64,000 bases of DNA from Prosapia bicincta (GCA_036971475.1 JBAIZL010000002.1:337149731-337213730); one strand, 5' to 3'; numbered from the stretch's first letter, positions 11,927 through 25,624 are shown. Notes: generated by a model not told the origin, from the sequence alone. Numbers and translations: made by a program.

Positions 11927-13256
11927 ATTCCTAATCGTTATTAACATACATTTTTATTCAACCAATTACGTTCAAATACATTTTTTTACCTGTCTGTAGG
12001 GAATAACAATTGATGATAATATAGTTTTATTCAAATATTTCTTCAATAATTAAATTATAAATATTTGGCTGGGTCTAGACTGGATTCGAACTGAGTATCT
12101 TCGAGTATAAAATTTTGGGCTTTGGCACTCAGTCAACTTTCCCGTAGCTAGATGTATATTTCTCAAAGAGGTGTATGAATTTTTCTTTTCCCTCATCTGG
12201 TTGTCTTCGAAACCTCCATTGTAAAACCTTAAATTGTTGACATGGCTATAACACAATATCATAAATAATGCTCTAGAATTAAAAATGAATGAAAAGAATA
12301 AAATAAACAAACAAACTGGACTAACGTTATCGAACCTTGCTTCACAATTGGACAATGGGAAAGGAAAGCGAAAAAACTACAATATAATGCAAGCGACGAA
12401 AAAATAGAAAGCGTGCAAATAGTAACAAACAAAAATAATAGTCCAACACTATGCATAGAAAGGAAAATGGAAAATTGAATGGAAATTCGTTTTCTATTTT
12501 GTCACTTAATATTGTTAATCTGACATGTGTTTATACATATTTATATTACTTGTGATTATAATATAAATAGAAACTAAAATGAAATTTTCTTTGTCGACCT
12601 GAGTAGGAATTTACTTTAAAAATATTTTTTATATTACTTTTTTTATTTATTTGTATGTATTTTAATAAAACATAATTATTAAATTTCTAATACTATTTAT
12701 TGATATACAACTGCTCCATTACACTGTATTGTTTATGCTCATTGGCGTCACTACTGGTAGAGATAAGGATGACGCTGAAGTAACCTCGGAGGACGTAGTA
12801 TGACGTTACTGAAAACCCCTTTCCTAGTCTCATTGTTAACTCAAGGTTATCCATTATCATTAATAATTTACTATCAATATACTTGCATTTATGTTGCCTA
12901 TTCTATAACAATGCATTCGTTAGAGATTCTTCCCTTGAAAAACGAACCATTGAACTTGTACTCTCTGGTATCGCTCAGTCTCCTTGTATACCCCCTCTAT
13001 TAATTTCAACCTTGTCATACTATCTCCTGTCGTCTTTTTTTACTGAGTTCTTCCTGGTGCAAGTCTCTAGTATTATTGTCTATTGCACGTATCTTTAACC
13101 TTTTTTCTAGAAGCTCAAAGACGTTAGTATATCCGCCATAGGATTCTACCTTCACTATATACTAGTTTTTTTAATCATAAACAAACACATTACTATGCAA
13201 ACATAACACTGATGTATGTAGCTCATTACCCACTTCTATTAATTACTCTTGCTTTA
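11927..13256. other. AT-rich spacer, no supportable gene
   Basis: Apart from the tRNA-like segment at 12051-12140, only short frames without recognisable motifs occur. Confidence 0.4.
12051..12140 (-). repeat. Possible tRNA-derived SINE head or tRNA pseudogene
   Basis: On the minus strand a box-B-like AGTTCGAATCC lies about 50 bases after a box-A-like TTGACTGAGTGCCAAAGCC, in the order and rough spacing of a pol III promoter. The T-stem pairs poorly, so this is not an intact tRNA. A decayed SINE is the simplest reading. Confidence 0.35.
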
Positions 13257-13475
13257 TTAAAGATCGTTCTAAAGCATAATTAATTAAATTGGTGAGTGGA
13301 TGGTAGGAAGCAACACTATTGCTGATGACAGTTTATTACAATCAGCTGTTATTTAATTTTATCCCGGCCTCTAGCAGCAGAGGTTTAAAACTCCGTGTTT
13401 TAAGTCCCCGTTGATTTTTAAGTGGTGCTATTTCTCACCTACTTGTGCCTCTTGTTTTTAAAATTTAAAAAATTT
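13257..13475 (+). repeat. Dispersed repeat R1, copy 2
   Basis: Same-orientation relative of 2822-3045 (shared TTTTTAAGTGGTGCTATTTC and TGTGCCTCTTGTTTTTAAAA-type blocks). No target duplication or terminal repeats are visible. Confidence 0.55.
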
Positions 13476-14599
13476 AAACACGTAGCGCTATCAATCAAAC
13501 TATTTTGAAAATGATATTCATATTTTGAATTAACTTCAGTAAACTTAGACAACTCTGAAAATTAATATTTCAATCCTCACACATTGAAATAGAAAATTCA
13601 AAATCTATTTCATCGTGGAACAAAATCGGTGTAAGTGACAGCGTGAAATGATATAACTTGGGTTAAGTAACTTTGACATACTGAAATTATTGGCTTTTAT
13701 TTAGTAACGGACAAACCAACAGATGATTGCAATGGGTGAACAGATTTTGTAACACAAGAACATTCAACAAAGTCGAGCCAAAAGCACAAAGGTGAAAAGA
13801 CCTTATGTAACGATTGTGTTTATATTAGGATAACATGATTTTTAGGCGAACACTGATTTTTTAAAATCTTTGAGCTACATAAATGAGTTTACCTTTGAGC
13901 TAAACGTAGGTGTCGCTTCGTTTCTCGGGACTGGAGATCCTTTTAAAACTTTATCTATTAAACGTAATTTCCATCACACTTTTCCAGACGTTAGACTGGC
14001 AAAATGATAGAGATGGCGTGTTTAAAGTCAGCTTGTAGCATTAGTAATTTTGTAGTTGTTTTATATATTCAATTAAAACCTTTTTTCATTTTACAGAATG
14101 GTTTTTATTTTAATCTATATTACAACTTGACCGATGTATTTGATTTTACCATCTAAATTCTTGGATAATCTAATCCATTTTTTTTATTTAGGAAAGAGAT
14201 CTTAAACAATACATTAGTTTCCAGTTTCTAGGTATTTTTGTAGTTTTTTTTTGTCCGATTTAATATATTTTGTTTTTTTCCTTTCCTCTAGTCTCATGTG
14301 CATAGGAGTCGATGTTTCAGCCTCTTTTGATAAGTCTCTTTCGATTAAATGGAGCTTATCACCTCGACAGTTGAAAGCAAAGTGACCACTGACAATGTGG
14401 ACACATTTGTTTGACCCATTTTGACTGGGAGGATCCAAAACCTTGAAAGTTATTAGCAAATAGTTTAGGGGAAGATGACCTGGATTGAAAAATGGAATTT
14501 GTATTGTATGCTATTGTCAAAGTTACGACTTACCATCGTCAATTGGTATTTTTTCCTCTTGTACGTATATTTCGATGTACGCATCTTTTGCTGTATTTA
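13476..14599. other. AT-rich spacer, nothing supportable
   Basis: No recognisable coding, RNA or repeat feature on either strand. Confidence 0.35.
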
Positions 14600-14775
14600 T
14601 TTTTCGTGCCACCGTCTCAAAAAGATTGAACTGGAGTGTCGACTTTATACTCAGAAGTATTTAATAATCCCTGTCGAAATATTTTAATATACGTTCAACC
14701 AGAAGAAACTTATAGGGTCTATACTTTGTACGTTTTATCTTCTGTTATTAAGCAAACCTTTGCCTACGGTAGGAT
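14600..14775 (+). repeat. Inverted repeat pair R2, left copy
   Basis: This segment matches the reverse complement of 16965-17120. Shared blocks include TGTTCAACCAGAAGAAAC, TATAGGGTCTATACT, GTCGACTT...ACTCAGAAG and AAGCAAACC. Identity is about 75-80% by eye. The two copies may be ends of one 2.5-kb element or two independent insertions. Confidence 0.7.
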
Positions 14776-15352
14776 AACTATAAGACATAGCTTTGAGACA
14801 TTAATGAAATATAAACCGAAGGTGAAAAGAATTCTTGAAAGGTAAATAACGAAACCCTGGCTAAAGGGGACAGCGCATTCACCAATACAGCGTTTAAAAA
14901 GGGATAGGACAAGAGTTTTAAATGACTATAATGCTTAACTACTATAACTTTCATCGCAAGTGGACTATATATAACACAAAACCATAGATTAAAGAATAGA
15001 AGGTCAAGCTATTATTATTATCGTAATCACTAGGGATGTGCCATAGGTTAGATCTTCATGTAACTTGTACTCAAAAAGTGGCATTTAATTTCGTATTCAC
15101 CTCGCCAGCATGAATTACAGCAATTATATGTCAAAGGGCTTTTGCTTAATCAAAAAGCCAAAAGCAAAACTGAACAGGTGCGTAAAACCAACAATTCCCA
15201 CGATGCAATTAGCTTTTCATTAATTACACGTTTGACTGTGTAATTTGGATGGTTGCTGCCCTTATTAGATTTTTACCAAAAAAATCTTTAAAAAATTATG
15301 TTGAAATTTTTAATATAATCATCTTTGTTACAGATAGCACTATTGGTATACG

Positions 15353-15657
15353 TTTGAGATGACTACTCTGCTTTTCCTAACATTAAAACATCGTTCTTTA
15401 TTGATGCGTTTCGGAATATCTCCATTTTCAAAACTTTAACTATATTCTTACAACTGTATTGTTCATTCTAGTTTTGAGCTATTTCTATTATATTTTAGCA
15501 CTACCAATCCCCCACTCATATAAGAACGAGCTCTAGACTTGAGAGAACACTTGTAAAAATACAGTTAAAGTTTTAAAAATGGAGATATTAATAAACGCGT
15601 CAACAAAGAACAATGTTTTAATATTAGAAAAGGCAAAAGAGATATCTCAAGTTTATG
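15353..15657. repeat. Foldback element: ~100-bp arms around a ~97-bp loop
   Basis: Arm 15353-15453 aligns with the reverse complement of 15551-15657; shared blocks are ATTAAAACATCGTTCTTT against ATTAAAACATTGTTCTTT, ATATCTCCATTTT and AAAACTTTAACT. Identity is roughly 85%. There is no coding content. It is probably a MITE-like or foldback repeat. Confidence 0.8.
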
Positions 15658-15754
15658 GAAAAGTGTGTAATTACGAGATGGTAAAGAAGCCTTCTTACCT
15701 CAGTTTGAATTTGGGATTTTTAAGACTGCATTGAGAAAAAGACGTTTCATTTAA

Positions 15755-16112
15755 TGCCTGTGTCTTTTGCACCTTGCCTCTGGGACTTAATACTTTGTGG
15801 ATCTTTAACCTTTGTCTCTCTGGATTCTAACGTTTTGTCTCTGAAATGCAATTTGTTTCTGCACATTGTGCACTTTATCTCCGAGACATTTGCCCTCTGT
15901 CTATGAAAGCTTTCCACTTAATTTGAGGCATCTTTGCACTTTGTCAATGTAAAGCATACACTTGGTCTCTGGATCCCATTCACAATACCACTGGGACCAA
16001 GCTCTTTGTCATTGGGATGTATGCATTTTACATCTGGGACCTTCGTACGATTGCTATGGGACCTTCACACATTGTCTGTACACATTGATACCTTTGCACT
16101 TTCTCAATGTAA
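15755..16112. repeat. Degenerate ~25-bp minisatellite
   Basis: A phrase like CTTTGCACTTTGTCTCTGGGA recurs with variable spacing and many substitutions across the segment. The open frames 15934-16321 are by-products of it. Confidence 0.65.
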
Positions 16113-16964
16113 ATGACGGTTTTCAGCTTTTAAATTACGCTTCAATGATTACATTATTCATATTTAAAAAGTTGTTTTCGACGGAACCCCTTGGGGGGAA
16201 TTATTTACCTGTCCCAAACATAAGAGGCACATTCCACGCTGCTCATCATCAAAATGTAATATTACATTTAGTTTCATATTTTTTATTTTTAAGTGCAATT
16301 TTTTTAAATATTTTAGATTAGTTCAAGTGGGCGTTGCAGAATAACGTAAACTGTGTGAGGCAACAACCACTTAATTTACTTTTATTTTTGGTTAATTAAC
16401 TGTTTATGTCTTTTAAAGTGCATAACTAAAAGTAACCTAAAAACTGATTTCTAAGGAGTCAAATTACTCCATAAGCTAGATCGTTGATGATTATTCCACA
16501 CGTATCTGCTAAAACGACTTCTTGTAAAGCTTAAAGTAAATTAGGCGCTTTGTATTCAAGACATGTCTGTAATGGAAACAGACCAGCATCGTATTCATCC
16601 TTGCAGATCGCCGTCCTCACTAATTAAGCTACAAATTAAGTCTGAGAGGTTTCTGCGCTCGGAATTGAGTGTTTTTATTGAATCTCTGGCATTGTATCCT
16701 TCACGGTTTACGGTGATAGCGAGAAATGGCTTTATGGAGAACGTGAAGGAAATATTTGTAGTCGCAAAATTCAACTTGAGTACTACACTAGATATTTTAA
16801 TACATAAAAAGTAAACATCTGCCTACAGTAAACTTTACTTGGTTTAAATGAGGATACCTTTTCGGAAGATGTGCCCCATTATCAACTGAGTTACTCCCCA
16901 AGTTTGTTATGAGGTTTGTCTCCTCTAAAGATCATCTTCCTCAAACTAATACGTAAGCGCTACT
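16113..16964. other. Spacer without a supportable gene
   Basis: An 83-codon plus-strand frame at 16563-16814 has no recognisable domain and no splice context that I can defend. Nothing else stands out. Confidence 0.35.
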
Positions 16965-17120
16965 GTTGGCAAGGGTTTGCTTATTAACAGAAGTTAAAAT
17001 TTAATAGTATAGACCCTATAGGTTTCTTCTGGTTGAACATATATTAAGAAACTTTAGTAAACACTTCTGAGTAGAAAGTCGACCCCCCTGTTTAATCTGT
17101 TTGAGAGTAGGTCTATTGTA
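16965..17120 (-). repeat. Inverted repeat pair R2, right copy
   Basis: Reverse-complement partner of 14600-14775. Similarity extends outward past GTCGAC into TTTAATCTGTTTGAGA, matching TCTCAAAAAGATTGAA on the other side. Confidence 0.7.
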
Positions 17121-17856
17121 AACGACCCCACGTGATACTACCCTTCCTTACTCACGGTACCCTCGATAGTAATGTCCTTCCCTTAGTCCACTCTGCCTCC
17201 AGTTATCCTTACAATGAAGTTTAACTGGGATGAACTATAACAGTCCTAAACACTTGGGAATGTATAATGGTTTAAATTTTGAAATTTAAATATTTCCGTT
17301 ATGAAGTTTATTTTAATAGCTTTAAATTTTAACATAAAACTTAAAGAAAGTAAAAGTCATTTTGGGATAGACGTGAATTTAGTTGCCCGTGAAGAAAGTC
17401 CGGTATTGTTGAAAGCCAATTTTAGCGTAGAAAAACCAAGAGTTCAATTTAATCAACGGAAGAACTCTTAGATAATCGCAAGAATAGAAAAATTCGATTA
17501 AGACCATGAAAGGAAAGTTAGAAGCATTAAAATGAAGATCGATAATTTGTCCATTGATAAGAAGAGATAGGAGGAAATACGTTACAGAGCACCTGCAATC
17601 TTATCTTCTAGAAAAGTGCCGAGTATGCGAAAAGTCAAAAACCAAGAGCTAAAGACGAGAGTCTGGAACCAAACTAGAGAACATCGAGATGTCTGGGTCG
17701 AAATTCATTAACAGTAAATATCTACTAAGCCAATGCGCGGCTAATGCTCAAGTGTTGACGTCCACATGTAATTCAAGATTTCCCGAATTACATCATGTAA
17801 GAGTGATTTTTAAGACTTACTCGCTCCCTGTGTATGATTAGCTATCTGATTATTTT
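17121..17856. other. AT-rich spacer, nothing supportable
   Basis: No feature recognised on either strand. Confidence 0.35.
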
Positions 17857-17966
17857 TAAATATATCTATACATATTTAAATATATCTTAGTATATTAAAT
17901 TAAATCTATGTATATTCATGTATATTTGTGTATATTTAAGCATATCTGAGTAGCCTATATTTAAAT
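17857..17966. repeat. 10-bp-unit satellite, left edge
   Basis: Degenerate units related to GTATATTTAA begin here and stop at the hAT-like element at 17967. The same satellite resumes on the far side of that element at 19672, so the element was inserted into the array. Confidence 0.75.
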
Positions 17967-19671
17967 TATTGATGAATCGACTCCAAAATTTTGCCGATTT
18001 CGATTCAAGAAATCGATTCCCGGTTTTGGATTCCTATTACTACAATTACCAACCAAATAGAAATGGGAAAATGTAAATTTTGTATGATATTTTAAGAGAT
18101 AACGTTGCAACAGTATTTATTATGATGATAGATGTTGAATATTGCAGTTATCTGTTACATAATTAATAGTTGACCTGTAATTGGATTAATAAGTAGTGTG
18201 TTTCAAGAGACACTTTTTAGGTAAATCAATAATTTATTATTTATGAGTTCAAAATATAAACAAAACTTCAACAAAAGAAAATTATGTACAAATTACACTC
18301 GTTTTAAAATATTAAAACTCTTTGATTACGAATTTAACCAATTTGAACAATCGTACATTAAATGTATTATGGGCCTACATATTATGAATCTAAAATTTGG
18401 TATTTATAGAATTTTAAACACCACATGGCGTAATCACTTTTTTATAATACTCGGTAGTAGCACAAAATTTGAGATTTTCAAAATTTGATCGGCCTAAACT
18501 TTTAACTGCATTAAACTTTATTTACATGAATTCAGTTTTGCAGGGAAAGTTTGTACGAAATTATTTTACTACTTAGCTAGAAAACGTATGTAGAGTTAAT
18601 CGTTTCTGTTTGATCTTTCCGCAATGATCCTCTTTAAATTGGCCTGGATGTAGCATCGTGAGATGTAATTAATTACACAATATCAAGAGCACAGTGGTAC
18701 AATATATTACAATAAAAATATTGAAAAGAACCCCAATACCACAAAAATAATCAAAAATAACAAATAAAACAAGTTACTTAAGATTAAACCCTTATGTACA
18801 TTTCGATGACCATGTCATCATCATCAGAGGGTCTTGTTACTAAATACAATCTAGCATACAAGAAATTACATTCTAGTTATCATTCTAGTTTGTAACTTCT
18901 TGTGTGCTAGATTGTATTTTGTAACAAGACCCTCTGATGATGATGACATGGTCATCGAAATGTACATAAGGGTTTAATCTTAAGTAACTTGTTTTATTTG
19001 TTATTTTTGATTATTTTTTTTGGTATTGGGGTTCTTTTTAATATTTTTATTGTAATTAATTAGATTATTTAGAGCAAAAAATAAAATATCATTTTAAGAG
19101 CTCATTTTAAATAATTTACATCAAATTATTTAACTAAACATTGCTTCTGTTTTAAAAGAAACCTTTATGGATCATATTTCCCTAATCCCCTCTCCCTTGA
19201 ATTTAATGCATTTTGAAAATAAACCTCTCTCTCAAAAAGCTTAAGGTTGCGTGGGTCGATAAATATAGTCACACGGTAACTATAAACCTTACCCGCACCT
19301 TTCTTCGCATCTCTTCTAGGACACCTTGATACATTTATCATGGCTTGTAAAAATCTGATGTTTTTACCATTTTTTACATGTATTATTAATTAACAAATTC
19401 ACAATTGTTTTTATTTTTATTTATTGTTATTCTTTTGCCCAATGTGTAGACGCGACAATATGTTATAAACAGCGATGGATATTCTTTCGCCCGATGTGTA
19501 AACCCTACATTATCTTAGGTGGCGACATATATATACAGCCCAATGTGAAAACGCTGGCCGCGCTAGAATTGAGATATTTGGATTCGACTTTTGCGATCGA
19601 TTCCCGATTCCGATTGTAGTGTCCAGAATCGATAGAATCGCCTTTTGGAATCGAGAATCGACACATCACTA
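17967..19671. mobile_element. hAT-like non-autonomous element with AATCG-rich termini, inserted in the satellite
   Basis: The left end TATTGATGAATCGACTCC and the reverse complement of the right end, TAGTGATGTGTCGATTCT, are similar, and both continue into GATTCC/AATCG-rich stretches. Flanking 8-mers ATTTAAAT (17959-17966) and ATTTAGTT (19672-19679) match at 6 of 8 bases, consistent with an old 8-bp hAT duplication. Three copies of GCCC(A/G)ATGTGTARA lie subterminally near 19438, 19489 and 19539. No transposase is present; the open frame at 18243-18488 has no known motif. A long hairpin is nested inside. Confidence 0.6.
18706..19056. repeat. Long hairpin: ~165-bp arms, 20-bp loop
   Basis: 18706-18870 is almost the exact reverse complement of 18891-19056 (about 96% by eye), with loop 18871-18890. 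Arms include ACATTTCGATGACCATGTCA and TCATCATCAGAGGGTCTTGT. Such a locus could be an inverted-repeat MITE or, if transcribed, a source of long double-stranded RNA. Confidence 0.93.
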
Positions 19672-20014
19672 ATTTAGTTATATCGGTGTATATTTACGTA
19701 TATACATGTATATTTCAGTATATCTGTGTATATTTAAGTATATGTAAGTATATCTTAGTATATTTAGGTATATCTGAGTATATTTGAGTATATGTTTGTA
19801 TATTTAAGTATATCTGAGTACATTTAAGTCTATATTTGTATATTTAGGTATATCTGTGTATATTTACGTCTATTTGAGTATATGTAAGTATATCTTAGTA
19901 TATTTAGGTATATCTGAGTATATTTGAATATATGTTTGTATATTTAAGTATATCTGAGTACATTTAAGTCTATATTTGTATATTTAGGTATATCTTTGTA
20001 TATTTAAGTATATT
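19672..20014. repeat. 10-bp-unit satellite segment
   Basis: Successive decamers of the type GTATATNNNN (GTATATTTAA, GTATATCTGA, GTACATTTAA, GTCTATATTT, GTATATTTAG) in fixed phase. The last ~60 bp match the segment before 27074. Confidence 0.95.
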
Positions 20015-20574
20015 TACGTTTTAGATAATAATGAAGAAAATGTATTTTAATGTTAACTAAGTTAAAGAATTTTCAATTGATAAACGGTTAACACATGAAC
20101 GGTAGAAATTGTCCTTTGAATATTCATTTCTAAAAATTTAATTGAAAAAACGTAAGTTACTATCTTGTCGATATAAATATAATTTTAAAGGTTAATAAGT
20201 AATTAAAATGTATGGAATAACTAGCAGCAATTAAAAGTAAATTACTCGACACATTGCTGTCTTTTGTTCTTTTGTAATTTGTCACTGATTAATAAGTTCT
20301 ATGACTTTGTATTTTAAAAATTTAAATTCTTATTTCACAAGTAAACTAGAACGTAACAAACTTTCAATTTTCATTTCAAGTAACCTAGTTTTATCTTTCG
20401 AAGATATCAGAAGATCGTTTACAGAAAGACATTATTATGCCTGGCTGAAAACGGAAAACTAGGAGCCCCTGGTAAGTAAGGTTAATTAATTTGTTAATTA
20501 GTAATTAACACACATTTTTAACTAAGTCCCAAGATAAATACTTACCCCGAGAAAAAAAGGCTCAAACCGTTACA
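20015..20574 (+). mobile_element. Lone LTR remnant in the satellite
   Basis: These 560 bp are about 97-98% identical to 27074-27632 and 30890-31448. It starts TACGTTTTAGATAATAATG and ends CTCAAACCGTTACA. Its left flank equals that of the 27074 copy and its right flank equals that of the 31448 copy, so it looks like the product of LTR-LTR recombination at a duplicated locus. No target duplication is visible. Confidence 0.85.
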
Positions 20575-20755
20575 CCTTGTATATTTAGGTATATTTGAGT
20601 ATATGTAAGTATATCTTAGCATAATTTGGTATATCTGAATATATGTTTGTATATTTACGTATATCTGAGTACATTTCGGTCTATATTTGTATATTTAGGC
20701 ATATCTGTGTATATTTAAGTATATTTGAGTATATTTAAGTATGTCTTAGTATATT

Positions 20756-20809
<54 letters not shown>

Positions 20810-21880
20810 TATATTTGAGTAAATGTTTGTATATTTAAGTATATCTGAGTACATTTAAGTCTATATTTGTATATTTAGGTATATCTTTGTATATTTAAGT
20901 ATATTTGAGTATATTTGAGTATATTTAAGTATACCTTAGTATATTTAGGTATATCTGTGTATATTTAAGAATATTTGAGTATATGTAAGTATATCTTAGT
21001 ATATTTAGGTATATCTGAGTATATTTGAGTATATGTCTGTATATTTAAGTATATCTGAGTACATTTAAGTCTATAATTGTATATTTAGGTATATCTGTGT
21101 ATATTTAAGTATATTTGATTATATGTAAGTATATTTTAGTATATTTAGGTATATCTGAGTATATTTGAGTATATGTTTTCTATATTTAAGTATATCTGAG
21201 TACATTTAAGTTTAAATTTGTATATTTAGGTATATCTGTGTATATTCAAGTATATTTGAGTATATGTATGTATATCTTAGTTTATTTAAGTATATCTGAG
21301 CACATTTAAGTCTATATTTGTATATTTAGGTACATAATTGTATATTTAAGTATATTTAAGTATATGTAAGTATATCTTAGTATATTTAGGTTTATCTGAG
21401 TATATTTGAGTATATGTCTGTATATTTAAGTATATCTGAGTACATTTAAGTCTATAATTGTATATTTAGGTATATCTGTGTATATTTAAGTATATTTGAT
21501 TATATGTAAGTATATTTTAGTATATTTAGGTATATCTGAGTATATTTGAGTATATGTTTTCTATATTTAAGTATATCTGAGTACATTTAAGTTTATATTT
21601 GTATATTTAGGTATATCTGTGTATATTCAAGTATATTTGAGTATATGTATGTATATCTTAGTTTATTTAAGTATATCTGAGCACATTTAAGTCTATATTT
21701 GTATATTTAGGTACATAATTGTATATTTAAGTATATTTGAGTATATGTAAGTATATCTTAGTATATTTAGGTATATCTGAATATATGTTTGTATATCTGA
21801 GTACATTTCGGTCTATATTTGTATATTTAGGCATATCTGTGTATATTTAAGTATATTTGAGTATACTTAAGTATATCTTA

Positions 21881-21916
<36 letters not shown>

Positions 21917-23003
21917 GAGTATATTTGAGTAAATGTTTGTATATTTAAGTATATCTGAGTACATTTAATTCTATATTTGTATATTTAGGTATATCTTTGT
22001 ATATTTAAGTATATTTGAGTATATTTGAGTATATTTAAGTATACCTTAGTATATTTAGGTATATCTGTGTATATTTAAGTATATTTGAGTATATGTAAGT
22101 ATATCTTAGTATATTTAGGTATATCTGAGTATATTTGAGTATATGTCTGTATATTTAAGTATATCTGAGTACATTTTAGTCTATAATTGTATATTTAGGT
22201 ATATCTGTGTATATTTAAGTATATTTGATTATATGTAAGTATATTTTAGTATATTTAGGTATATCTGAGTATATTTGAGTATATGTTTTCTATATTTAAG
22301 TATATCTGAGTACATTTAAGTTTATATTTGTATATTTAGGTATATCTGTGTATATTCAAGTATATTTGAGTATATGTATGTATATCTTAGTTTATTTAAG
22401 TATATCTGAGCACATTTAAGTCTATATTTGTATATTTAGGTACATAATTGTATATTTAAGTATATTTGAGTATATGTAAGTATATCTTAGTATATTTAGG
22501 TATATCTGAGTATATTTGAGTATATGTCTGTATATTTAAGTATATCTGAGTACATTTAAGTCTATAATTGTATATTTAGGTATATCTGTGTATATTTAAG
22601 TATATTTGATTATATGTAAGTATATTTTAGTATATTTAGGTATATCTGAGTATATTTGAGTATATGTTTTCTATATTTAAGTATATCTGAGTACATTTAA
22701 GTTTATATTTGTATATTTAGGTATATCTGTGTATATTCAAGTATATTTGAGTATATGTATGTATATCTTAGTTTATTTAAGTATATCTGAGCACATTTAA
22801 GTCTATATTTGTATATATAGGTACATAATTGTATATTTAAGTATATTTGAGTATATGTAAGTATATCTTAGTATATTTAGGTATATCTGAGTATATGTTT
22901 GTATAATTAAGTATATCTGAGTACATTTCGGTCTATATTTGTATATTTAGGTATATCTGTGTATATTTAAGTATATTTGAGTATATTTAAGTATATCTTA
23001 GTA

Positions 23004-23050
<47 letters not shown>

Positions 23051-23732
23051 GAGTATATTTGAGTAAATGTTTGTATATTTAAGTATATCTGAGTACATTT
23101 AAGTCTATATTTGTATATTTAGGTATATCTTTGTATATTTAAGTATATTTGAGTATATTTAAGTATACCTTAGTATATTTAGGTATATCTGTGTATATTT
23201 AAGTATATTTGCGTATATGTAAGTATATTTTAGTATATTTAGGTATATCTGAGTATATTTGAGTATATGCCTGTACATTTAAGTATATCTGAGTACATTT
23301 AAGTCTATATTTGTATATTTAGGTATATCTGTGTATATTTAAGTATATTTGATTATATGTAAGTATATTTTAGTATATTTAGGTATATCTGAGTATATTT
23401 GAGTATATGTTTGTATATTTAAGTATATCTGAGTACATTTAAGTTTATATTTGTATATTTAGGTATATCTGTGTATATTCAAGTATATTTGAGTATATGT
23501 ATGTATATCTTAGTTTATTTAAGTATATCTGAGCACATTTAAGTCTATATTTGTATATTTAGGTACATAATTGTATATTTAAGTATATTTGAGTATATGT
23601 AAGTATATCTTAGTATATTTAGGTATATCTGAATATATGTTTGTATATCTGAGTACATTTCGGTCTATATTTGTATATTTAGGCATATCTGTGTATATTT
23701 AAGTATATTTGAGTATACTTAAGTATATCTTA

Positions 23733-23780
<48 letters not shown>

Positions 23781-24865
23781 GAGTATATTTGAGTAAATGT
23801 TTGTATATTTAAGTATATCTGAGTACATTTAATTCTATATTTGTATATTTAGGTATATCTTTGTATATTTAAGTATATTTGAGTATATTTGAGTATATTT
23901 AAGTATACCTTAGTATATTTAGGTATATCTGTGTATATTTAAGTATATTTGAGTATATGTAAGTATATCTTAGTATATTTAGGTATATCTGAGTATATTT
24001 GAGTATATGTCTGTATATTTAAGTATATCTGAGTACATTTTAGTCTATAATTGTATATTTAGGTATATCTGTGTATATTTAAGTATATTTGATTATATGT
24101 AAGTATATTTTAGTATATTTAGGTATATCTGAGTATATTTGAGTATATGTTTTCTATATTTAAGTATATCTGAGTACATTTAAGTTTATATTTGTATATT
24201 TAGGTATATCTGTGTATATTCAAGTATATTTGAGTATATGTATGTATATCTTAGTTTATTTAAGTATATCTGAGCACATTTAAGTCTATATTTGTATATT
24301 TAGGTACATAATTGTATATTTAAGTATATTTGAGTATATGTAAGTATATCTTAGTATATTTAGGTATATCTGAGTATATTTGAGTATATGTCTGTATATT
24401 TAAGTATATCTGAGTACATTTAAGTCTATAATTGTATATTTAGGTATATCTGTGTATATTTAAGTATATTTGATTATATGTAAGTATATTTTAGTATATT
24501 TAGGTATATCTGAGTATATTTGAGTATATGTTTTCTATATTTAAGTATATCTGAGTACATTTAAGTTTATATTTGTATATTTAGGTATATCTGTGTATAT
24601 TCAAGTATATTTGAGTATATGTATGTATATCTTAGTTTATTTAAGTATATCTGAGCACATTTAAGTCTATATTTGTATATATAGGTACATAATTGTATAT
24701 TTAAGTATATTTGAGTATATGTAAGTATATCTTAGTATATTTAGGTATATCTGAGTATATGTTTGTATATTTAAGTATATCTGAGTACATTTCGGTCTAT
24801 ATTTGTATATTTAGGTATATCTGTGTATATTTAAGTATATTTGAGTATATTTAAGTATATCTTAG

Positions 24866-24929
<64 letters not shown>

Positions 24930-25624
24930 GAGTATATTTGAGTAAATGTTTGTATATTTAAGTATATCTGAGTACATTTAAGTCTATATTTGTATATTTA
25001 GGTATATCTTTGTATATTTAAGTATATTTGAGTATATTTAAGTATACCTTAGTATATTTAGGTATATCTGTGTATATTTAAGTATATTTGCGTATATGTA
25101 AGTATATTTTAGTATATTTAGGTATATCTGAGTATATTTGAGTATATGTCTGTACATTTAAGTATATCTGAGTACATTTAAGTCTATATTTGTATATTTA
25201 GGTATATCTGTGTATATTTAAGTATATTTGATTATATGTAAGTATATTTTAGTATATTTAGGTATATCTGAGTATATTTGAGTATATGTTTGTATATTTA
25301 AGTATATCTGAGTACATTTAAGTTTATATTTGTATATTTAGGTATATCTGTGTATATTCAAGTATATTTGAGTATATGTATGTATATCTTAGTTTATTTA
25401 AGTATACCTGAACACATTTAAGTCTATATTTGTATATTTAGGTACATAATTGTATATTTAAGTATATTTGAGTATATGTAAGTATATCTTAGTATATTTA
25501 GGTATATCTGAGTATATGTTTGTATATTTAAGTATATCTGAGTACATTTCGGTTTATATTTGTATAATTAGGTATATCTGTGTATATTTAAGTATATTTG
25601 AGTATATTTAAGTATATCTTAGTA

